Shown: piece after piece, positions 1 through 3,968 of the stretch
Layout: each line of letters begins with the position of its first letter
Numbering within the stretch: position 1 is the first letter of the stretch
Source of the DNA: Bacteroidota bacterium
Lineage (GTDB): Bacteria > Bacteroidota > Ignavibacteria > UBA10030 > BY39
Assembly (NCBI GenBank): GCA_018830765.1
Contig: JAHJRJ010000323.1
Coordinates: 1 to 5,884, forward strand
DNA: 5,884 nucleotides
Reading direction: 5' to 3'
The notes under the pieces: generated by a model
Databases searched by the model: none
Told to the model about the DNA's origin: nothing
Seen by the model: the letters and a program-made list of their open reading frames with translations, nothing else
Program-made: the position numbers and the translations under genes

Positions 1-2
1 AT

Positions 3-54
3 GAACTTCGTTTATTTACCATCCGTTGGTATGATAGACGAACTTCGTTTATTT
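3..54. repeat. Pair of 15-base direct repeats beside the recombinase gene
   Basis: The 15-mer GAACTTCGTTTATTT occurs at 3-17 and again, identical, at 40-54, giving a 37-base period. The right copy sits in a perfect short dyad (ACGAA-C-TTCGT, 38-48); the left copy has the same dyad with one mismatch. Between them is a small inverted repeat, ACCA-tccgt-TGGT (18-30). The pair lies immediately past the 3' end of the recombinase gene and close to the window edge, so more copies could lie to the left. The exact identity is seen directly. A role as a recombination or binding site is inference only. Confidence 0.6.
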
Positions 55-81
55 GCTTCAAAGCTTCACCATCACCTTTAT

Positions 82-1233
82 TCAGAGGTCGTCAATAGGA
101 TTCTGAATCTCTGAAAGCTTTCGACGGCTCACGTGCGTGTAGATTTCCGTCGTTTTCATGCTGCGATGGCCAAGAAGCTCCTGAATGTACCGTATATCCA
201 CTCCAGATTCCAACAAATGCGTTGTGAACGAATGCCTCAGCGAATGTATCGAGACATTCTTGTGGATATTTGCTCTTGCCGCCGCATCTTTGAAAACCTG
301 CTGAGCGCTCCGTTCAGTGATGTGATGACCACTCTGCTGCCCCTCGAATAACCACCGCGAGGGATGATAACTTTTGTAGTATGCTCTTAGCACCGTGAGC
401 GTCTTTTTTCCGAGAATCGTATATCGGTCTTTCCGTCCCTTTGCTTTGTGTACATGGATCGTCATCCTTGTGCTATCGATATCCTCCAGTTGAAGTCGTA
501 CGACTTCACCGACCCTCAATCCTCCTGAGTAGGTTACCATAAGTAATGCTTTGTGTTTAAGGTTTGAAACCGCGTCAAATATGCGTTTCACCTCAGTTTT
601 GTCAAGAACGCTCGGGAGCTTCTTCACATTCCTTGGACGAGGAATATCTCCAACAATAAGGGGCTTCTTGAGATATTCAACGTAATAAAATCGGATGGCA
701 TTGATCATCTGATTAATCGATGCCGCAGAGAACTCTTCAACGTCCATCAGATGAAGCAGAAATGTACGAATCTCCTCCCCAGTAAGATTCCTTGGATCGG
801 ATCGCTCAAAGAATTTGGTAAACGTGCGCAGACAACTCAGATAGGATTTGATCGTTTTATGACTGTAGTTCTTCAATCGCATCAAACGTCGAAGCTCCGT
901 CAGATCATTAGCATCGTGTTGACCAAGTTGGGGTACATCTCCATTTTGAGTTTTATCGAGCCGAGCTCGGATTTCAGGGCCAATCGTTAATTTCTCACCT
1001 TCAAAAATTTTTATGATTTGTTCTGCAATGTCCATCGTGAACGGAAAACTCCACTGCTTCTTCTCGGGATGCCATTTGTGTCCGCGAATGCTTTTTAGCT
1101 CGTAAATATATTTCTCGTTGTAAGGAAATCTTGCAGCAAGTCGGTTGGTGGGACAAAGAAAAATAGCTATTCTGTTTCTACTTACATTGGACCTTTGCTC
1201 CGTTGTCCCTGTATATGTCAGTATTTTTTGCAT
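82..1233 (-). CDS. Tyrosine-type site-specific recombinase/integrase with extra N-terminal domain
   Basis: This 383-residue protein should cut and rejoin DNA through a covalent 3'-phosphotyrosine intermediate. Domains in order: about 20-80, a small alpha/beta domain with the pattern FPYN...IRGHKWHPEKKQWSFP, resembling the HARP-like domain found before some recombinases and in SNF2 annealing helicases; about 108-190, a SAM-like core-binding domain (YSHKTIKSYLSCLRTFTKFF); about 205-375, the catalytic domain. All catalytic residues are present: R240 (GGLRVGE), K265 (KAKGRKDR), H330 and R333 (HSLRHSF), H356 (LLGH) and nucleophile Y365 (TEIYTHV). It lacks the extra helix insert expected of integron integrases and is nearest in style to XerC/D-like or phage-type enzymes. 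The ATG at 1233 is the first start after an in-frame stop, but its AAAGGAG directly abuts the ATG. It has its own strong promoter and lies downstream of coaX on the same strand. The target site and element are unknown. The gene is intact, with base composition not clearly different from its neighbours. Confidence 0.93.
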   Translation of the reverse strand: MQKILTYTGTTEQRSNVSRNRIAIFLCPTNRLAARFPYNEKYIYELKSIRGHKWHPEKKQWSFPFTMDIAEQIIKIFEGEKLTIGPEIRARLDKTQNGDVPQLGQHDANDLTELRRLMRLKNYSHKTIKSYLSCLRTFTKFFERSDPRNLTGEEIRTFLLHLMDVEEFSAASINQMINAIRFYYVEYLKKPLIVGDIPRPRNVKKLPSVLDKTEVKRIFDAVSNLKHKALLMVTYSGGLRVGEVVRLQLEDIDSTRMTIHVHKAKGRKDRYTILGKKTLTVLRAYYKSYHPSRWLFEGQQSGHHITERSAQQVFKDAAARANIHKNVSIHSLRHSFTTHLLESGVDIRYIQELLGHRSMKTTEIYTHVSRRKLSEIQNPIDDL

Positions 1234-1268
1234 CTCCTTTTACTCTTCGCCCTTTTAAAATACGTCTC

Positions 1269-1297
1269 AATATAAAATATTATTTCTTTATTGTCAA
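1269..1297 (-). promoter_or_regulatory. Sigma-70-type promoter of the recombinase gene
   Basis: On the minus strand, TTGACA (1297-1292, perfect -35) is followed after exactly 17 bases by TATATT (1274-1269, 5 of 6 matches to -10). The expected transcript start is near 1262, giving a leader of roughly 28 bases before the ATG at 1233. The 20-odd bases upstream of the -35 (1298-1320) are very A/T-rich, as in an UP element. This is a strong match by sequence; activity is inferred. Confidence 0.75.
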
Positions 1298-1320
1298 TAG
1301 TTTTTTATGAAAAATTATAC

Positions 1321-1340
1321 ATTTTCCGAAATTTTCCGAA
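1321..1340. repeat. Two tandem copies of a 10-base unit upstream of the recombinase promoter
   Basis: ATTTTCCGAA is repeated twice without a gap. On the transcribed strand it lies 23 bases upstream of the -35 hexamer. The 10-base period is about one helical turn, so both copies would face the same side of the DNA. The repeat is plain in the sequence; a regulator-binding role is a guess. Confidence 0.55.
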
Positions 1341-1423
1341 GAGAAAATGCTTCCTTTCCAAGGAGATAACCTTCATCCCCAAGGGAAAATAAGTCCTTTC
1401 TGCGAAAATTTACTAAATTATTG

Positions 1424-1438
1424 TCCGCCTGAGGCGGA
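1424..1438. repeat. GC-rich palindrome TCCGCCT-G-AGGCGGA
   Basis: Seven-base perfect arms surround one central base (or six-base arms around a TGA loop) in an otherwise AT-rich intergenic region downstream of coaX. There is no T-run after it on either strand, so it is a weak candidate for an intrinsic terminator. It looks more like a dispersed REP-type palindrome or a stem that protects the 3' end of the coaX message. Confidence 0.5.
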
Positions 1439-1509
1439 TTACCAAGCACCCCAACCATCATATCAACTAATATTGTGCTACACGTAACCGAACGAATATA
1501 ATAGGTAAA

Positions 1510-2298
1510 TTATTTAAATTCAACTTTTTTTTTATTCATTTCAAAAATTAAGCGCGCACCTTCTAAAACCAACCAGGGTTCGCATCCGTTAACAAGCTTA
1601 CTTTGTTTACAAATCATTTTTGAATAGCCGCCGGTTGAAATTACTTTCGTCTTTTCGCCGGTAATCTTTTTAATACGTTTAATCATTCCTTCCATAGCAT
1701 CTAAGGCGCCAAACATAATTCCCGACTGCATACTCTCTACGGTATTCTTTCCAATTATATTTTTCGGGAAGTGCAATTCGATTTTAGGTAATCGTGCTGC
1801 TCGGCGATGCAGCTCGCCGCCTGCCGTTTCGATCCCGGGCGAAATTACTCCGCCTAAATAGTCACCTCGCTTCGAGATTATATCGAAAGTAGTTGCAGTT
1901 CCGAAATCTATCACTATTGCAGGACCCCTGTATTTTTTGTACGCGGCAACTGCGTTGCAAATTCTGTCAGCGCCAACAGCTTTCGGGTCGTCGTATTTTA
2001 TCTTGATTCCAATCTCGACATCGGAAGAAACTACAACAGGTTTTACCTTTATGTATTTCTCTGCCAACCGTTCGAATATATCGGTTAGGTTTGGGACAAC
2101 AGAAGAAATAACGACCCCGTCCAATTTCTCCGCAGGAAACTTGATTTGATCGCAAAGTAGTTTTACAATCAGCCAAAACTCGTCTTCAGTTCTTGTTAGT
2201 GTGCTCGATAGCCGCCAATGTGCCATCAATTCTTTTTTGTCGAATATACCGACTACTGTGTGTGTGTTTCCGATATCAATAGCTAATAACATAATCAT
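1510..2298 (-). CDS. coaX: Type III pantothenate kinase
   Basis: CoaX phosphorylates pantothenate with ATP to 4'-phosphopantothenate, the first step of cytoplasmic coenzyme A synthesis. Type III enzymes are known to need a monovalent cation and to escape feedback inhibition by CoA. The full ASKHA-fold set is visible: AIDIGNTHT (6-14, phosphate-binding), ISSVVP (64-69), the pantothenate-site GADR (109-112), DFGTATTFD (131-139), GGVISPG (149-155) and STGG (221-224). At 260-262 residues the length is normal for the family. Two starts are possible. The ATG at 2298 has AAGG directly touching it. The third codon, ATG at 2292, has AAGGA five bases upstream and gives the family's usual MLLAIDIGNT beginning, so 2292 is the better start (260 residues). 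The stop of birA (2304) is 5 or 11 bases upstream, so the two are co-transcribed and perhaps translationally coupled. No defect is seen. Confidence 0.96.
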   Translation of the reverse strand: MIMLLAIDIGNTHTVVGIFDKKELMAHWRLSSTLTRTEDEFWLIVKLLCDQIKFPAEKLDGVVISSVVPNLTDIFERLAEKYIKVKPVVVSSDVEIGIKIKYDDPKAVGADRICNAVAAYKKYRGPAIVIDFGTATTFDIISKRGDYLGGVISPGIETAGGELHRRAARLPKIELHFPKNIIGKNTVESMQSGIMFGALDAMEGMIKRIKKITGEKTKVISTGGYSKMICKQSKLVNGCEPWLVLEGARLIFEMNKKKVEFK

Positions 2299-2303
2299 CC
2301 TTA
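2299..2303 (-). promoter_or_regulatory. Ribosome binding site that favours the second coaX start
   Basis: On the minus strand, AAGG (2302-2299) sits between the birA stop codon and the upstream coaX ATG at 2298, which it touches. Its spacing suits the ATG at 2292 instead (AAGGA, then five bases). This is the reason for preferring the shorter CoaX. Confidence 0.6.
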
Positions 2304-3104
2304 TTATTGTTTTGAAATAGTAACGTCACCCGCTAAAACTTTTATTTCGCTGCCGTTCGAATCAATTATTAATCTGCCGTCGTTATCAAGACGCAGAGCG
2401 ATTCCGGTAATTATTTTTCCGGATTGATTTATATAAATACTTTTTCCGAACATCGTACATCTCGATTTCCATTCAAGTATCAATTCGCTGTATCGGTTTT
2501 CTAAAAATTTAAAATACATATCTTCCAACGCTTGCAGCATTTCTGCAAGCAATTTAATTCTATTTACAGACTTTCCCAAAAATATTTTGAGTGAGGCAGC
2601 GTGGTTTTTTATTTCATCCGAAAAAATATCTTGGTTAACATTCACGCCGATACCGATAATAATTCGCGTAAGTATTTTCTCCGAGAACGAAGATTCAGTC
2701 AAAATGCCGGTAATCTTTTTGTTATTTATTAAAATATCGTTAGGCCATTTACATTCGGTAATTAATCCGGTAACATTTTCGATGGATTTGGATATAGCTC
2801 CTGCTGTAAACAACGGCAGCATTCCTAAATGTGCCAATGATTCTTTACCGTTAAAGATATTTTCTAATTGTGTTAGTATAACCGTGAACGTTAAATTTTT
2901 TCCCCGTTCGCTTTCCCAAGTCCGGTTAAATCTTCCTCTGCCTTTTGTTTGGTGTTCGGTGATTATCAGTGTACCGTTCTGCGCTTCTTCGTTGCTCAAT
3001 AATTTGGCAAAATTGTTTGTCGAATCAATATCTTCGAACGTGAATATTTTTTTTCCAAATATCTTAGTGGATAGTTCTCTGTTTATTTCTTCTATCGTAA
3101 TCAT
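2304..3104 (-). CDS. birA: Biotin--[acetyl-CoA-carboxylase] ligase, monofunctional type
   Basis: The enzyme makes biotinyl-5'-AMP from biotin and ATP and transfers biotin to a lysine of carboxyl-carrier proteins such as AccB. Catalytic-domain motifs in order: DSTN (27-30), the biotinyl-AMP loop KGRGRFNRTW (54-63), ECKWPNDILI (117-126) followed by KKITGIL with the conserved lysine (129/130), and GIGVNVN (151-157). A small SH3-like C-terminal domain follows (about 215-264, ending LAGDVTI). At 266 residues it lacks the N-terminal winged-helix DNA-binding domain of E. coli BirA, so it should not act as the biotin-operon repressor. The ATG at 3104 is fixed by an in-frame TAG three codons upstream and has no Shine-Dalgarno sequence. 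It is the first gene of an operon with coaX. Confidence 0.96.
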   Translation of the reverse strand: MITIEEINRELSTKIFGKKIFTFEDIDSTNNFAKLLSNEEAQNGTLIITEHQTKGRGRFNRTWESERGKNLTFTVILTQLENIFNGKESLAHLGMLPLFTAGAISKSIENVTGLITECKWPNDILINNKKITGILTESSFSEKILTRIIIGIGVNVNQDIFSDEIKNHAASLKIFLGKSVNRIKLLAEMLQALEDMYFKFLENRYSELILEWKSRCTMFGKSIYINQSGKIITGIALRLDNDGRLIIDSNGSEIKVLAGDVTISKQ

Positions 3105-3117
3105 AATTTTCTATCGG

Positions 3118-3146
3118 ATTATACCAAATTTGAATTCTAAAGTCAA
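3118..3146 (-). promoter_or_regulatory. Sigma-70-type promoter of birA-coaX
   Basis: On the minus strand, TTGACT (3146-3141, 5 of 6 matches) and a perfect TATAAT (3123-3118) are separated by exactly 17 bases. The spacer contains the 8-base palindrome CAAATTTG (3125-3132), a possible operator position. The predicted transcript start near 3111 leaves only about 7 bases before the birA ATG at 3104. Confidence 0.78.
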
Positions 3147-3197
3147 AGCACTCCATCGAATAGTCATAAATAGCTGACAAAAATTTGAGATTACCTG

Positions 3198-3210
3198 AAG
3201 GATTATCCTT
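3198..3210. repeat. 13-base palindrome AAGGAT-T-ATCCTT
   Basis: Perfect 6-base arms flank a single central T between the divergent birA and hsp20 genes. It lies about 155 bases upstream of the start expected from the sigma-54-like element of hsp20, and about 50 bases upstream of the birA -35. It could be an operator for either gene. There is no T-run, so it is not a terminator. Confidence 0.4.
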
Positions 3211-3329
3211 ATGTCGGACAATATGGCAGAACCTGGTTTTAAGTAAAAAGTTGATTTAACAAAATAAAAAACCGATAACTACTATTATAACAATACTTTA
3301 CGGGGTTTGGTAATCGATGAAGTTGTGTT

Positions 3330-3345
3330 TGGCACAAGCATTGTA
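3330..3345 (+). promoter_or_regulatory. Candidate sigma-54 (-24/-12) promoter of hsp20
   Basis: TGGCAC, five bases, then TTGTA matches the RpoN consensus TGGCAC-N5-TTGCW in spacing and in nine of the ten fixed bases of its two blocks. The mismatch (GT for the -12 GC) falls on a normally well conserved base, so this is only a candidate. The predicted transcript start near 3355 gives a leader of about 58 bases before hsp20. Confidence 0.35.
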
Positions 3346-3400
3346 GGTATTAATGACAGACAACGCTAAGTATTAAATGATAAAAAAAGTAAATTAATAT

Positions 3401-3406
3401 AGGAGA
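3401..3406 (+). promoter_or_regulatory. Shine-Dalgarno sequence of hsp20
   Basis: AGGAGA lies eight bases upstream of the ATG at 3414, counting from the end of AGGAG. It is the best-placed ribosome binding site in the window and fixes the hsp20 start. Confidence 0.8.
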
Positions 3407-3413
3407 TAATACA

Positions 3414-3845
3414 ATGACACTAGTAAAATTTTCACCAATAAAAGAGATAGAATCTTTTGAAAAACAAATGAGCAGAATCTTCAACGATTTTCCATTTAAG
3501 TGGGATTTCGGAGGCGGCAGCTTCTCTCCTCGAATCAATGTATTTGAAGACGAGAAAAATCTTGTCATCGAGGCAGAAATTCCCGGTATGGAAAAGAACG
3601 AAGTGAAGGTAACTCTCCACAACGACGTGCTTACGATCAGCGGCGAACGCAAACGAGAAACAAAGACAGAAAAAGAAAATTACTTTCACCTCGAATCTTG
3701 TTACGGCTCTTTCAATCGTTCAATCAATTTGCCAGTGGAAGTTGACGGCGAGCGTGTAGAAGCATCTTTCAAAAACGGTCTATTGAAGATTCAATTACCG
3801 AAAGTTAACCCAAAAGATATTTCTAAGACAATAGAAATTCAATAA
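3414..3845 (+). CDS. Hsp20/alpha-crystallin family small heat-shock protein
   Basis: This 143-residue cytoplasmic holdase binds partly unfolded proteins without ATP and keeps them ready for refolding by the DnaK system. It has a short N-terminal arm (1-37, with FEKQMSRIFNDF), an alpha-crystallin domain (about 38-130, PRINVFEDEKNLVIEAEIPGM to LPK) with the family hallmark A-x-F-x-N-G-L-L (117-124), and a C-terminal I-x-I anchor (I140-E-I142) used in oligomer assembly. The length is typical for bacterial class A proteins. The start is set by AGGAGA. The gene is transcribed divergently from birA and ends before an intrinsic terminator. dnaK follows on the same strand 123 bases downstream, which fits a stress-response neighbourhood. 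I give no specific symbol because hspA, ibpA and hsp18 names do not transfer reliably. Confidence 0.95.
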   Translation: MTLVKFSPIKEIESFEKQMSRIFNDFPFKWDFGGGSFSPRINVFEDEKNLVIEAEIPGMEKNEVKVTLHNDVLTISGERKRETKTEKENYFHLESCYGSFNRSINLPVEVDGERVEASFKNGLLKIQLPKVNPKDISKTIEIQ

Positions 3846-3846
3846 T

Positions 3847-3860
3847 ATTACATTTGTAAT
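3847..3860. repeat. 14-base palindrome ATTACA-TT-TGTAAT
   Basis: Perfect 6-base arms flank two central bases, starting two bases after the hsp20 stop codon. The central gap is too short for a good RNA hairpin, so a protein-binding operator upstream of dnaK is the more natural reading. No regulator is identified. Confidence 0.4.
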
Positions 3861-3899
3861 TTGTATTTTGAAGTTTTTAGATGTTCCCATAATTAATCC

Positions 3900-3939
3900 G
3901 ACAGGTTTCCCTAAGTATTAAGGAATCCCTGTCTTTATT
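3900..3939 (+). terminator. Intrinsic terminator after hsp20
   Basis: GACAGG (3900-3905) pairs with CCTGTC (3928-3933). Inside it, TTCC (3907-3910) pairs with GGAA (3922-3925), and TAA/TTA can close near the loop. The stem is followed directly by TTTATTATT. The small internal bulge (T3906 against T3926-C3927) weakens but does not break the stem. Good evidence that hsp20 and dnaK are mostly separate transcripts. Confidence 0.72.
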
Positions 3940-3951
3940 ATTAATAATAAA
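3934..3951. repeat. 18-base perfect AT palindrome before dnaK
   Basis: TTTATTATT joined to AATAATAAA is fully self-complementary. It overlaps the T-tract of the hsp20 terminator and ends four bases before the dnaK Shine-Dalgarno sequence. It could be an operator, could make the terminator work on both strands, or may simply be AT-rich simple sequence. Confidence 0.4.
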
Positions 3952-3955
3952 TATA

Positions 3956-3959
3956 GAGG
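3956..3959 (+). promoter_or_regulatory. Shine-Dalgarno sequence of dnaK
   Basis: GAGG lies nine bases before the ATG at 3969 and supports that start. The TATAAT that follows it (3960-3965) is too close to the ATG to act as the dnaK -10. No convincing dnaK promoter is visible in 3846-3968; the best weak pair is TTGAAG (3868-3873) with ATTAAT (3892-3897), 18 bases apart. Confidence 0.65.
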
Positions 3960-3968
3960 TATAATAAA

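Larger units (their letters stand above)
1234..1509. other. Intergenic region between coaX and the recombinase gene
   Basis: These 276 bases hold, from right to left on the minus strand, a GC-rich palindrome (1424-1438), a 10-base tandem repeat (1321-1340) and the recombinase promoter. The minus-strand frame of coaX remains open for 64 sense codons after the coaX stop, up to a stop at 1315-1317. Within it, an ATG at 1461 would give a 48-residue peptide (MMVGVLGNPPQ...KISENV). There is no Shine-Dalgarno sequence and I recognise no domain, so I do not call it a gene. It may be part of a dispersed intergenic repeat. No clear intrinsic terminator for coaX is seen, because the palindrome is not followed by a T-run. 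Confidence 0.6.
3105..3413. other. Divergent intergenic region between birA and hsp20
   Basis: These 309 bases contain no supportable gene. From left to right they hold the birA promoter (3118-3146), a 13-base palindrome (3198-3210), a sigma-54-like -24/-12 pair (3330-3345), near-copies of a GTATTAA-centred motif (3345-3356 and 3366-3380) and the hsp20 Shine-Dalgarno sequence. A weaker sigma-70 reading for hsp20 also exists: ATGACA (3353-3358), 17 bases, AATGAT (3376-3381). No CIRCE inverted repeat is present. The stretch 3211-3325 shows nothing I can name. Confidence 0.6.

Noticed and set aside
3..54. CRISPR array
   Set aside because: Only two copies of a 15-base repeat are seen; that is too short for a CRISPR repeat, and no cas gene is in the window.
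133..990. Plus-strand open frames of 72 and 79 codons
   Set aside because: They are antisense to the recombinase, with no motifs and no ribosome binding sites.
82..1233. Integron integrase (IntI)
   Set aside because: The IntI-specific helix insert between the K region and the HxxR motif is not seen, and no attI or attC site is recognised.
1305..1376. 23-residue minus-strand open frame beginning MKVISLERK
   Set aside because: It is too short, has no clear ribosome site, overlaps the longer open frame in another phase and runs into the recombinase promoter.
1478..1490. 13-base match CTACACGTAACCG to dnaK (5403-5415)
   Set aside because: A single match of this length in a window of this size is plausible by chance, and the flanks do not match, so it is not a dnaK fragment.
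2587..3177. Plus-strand 196-codon open frame
   Set aside because: It lies antisense to birA, whose motifs are clear; it has no ribosome site and a hydrophobic, shadow-like composition.
3960..3965. TATAAT as the dnaK -10
   Set aside because: It ends three bases before the ATG and has no -35 partner at 17 bases, so it cannot give a normal dnaK transcript.
3846..3968. CIRCE/HrcA operator before dnaK
   Set aside because: The TTAGCACTC-N9-GAGTGCTAA inverted repeat is absent here and upstream of hsp20.
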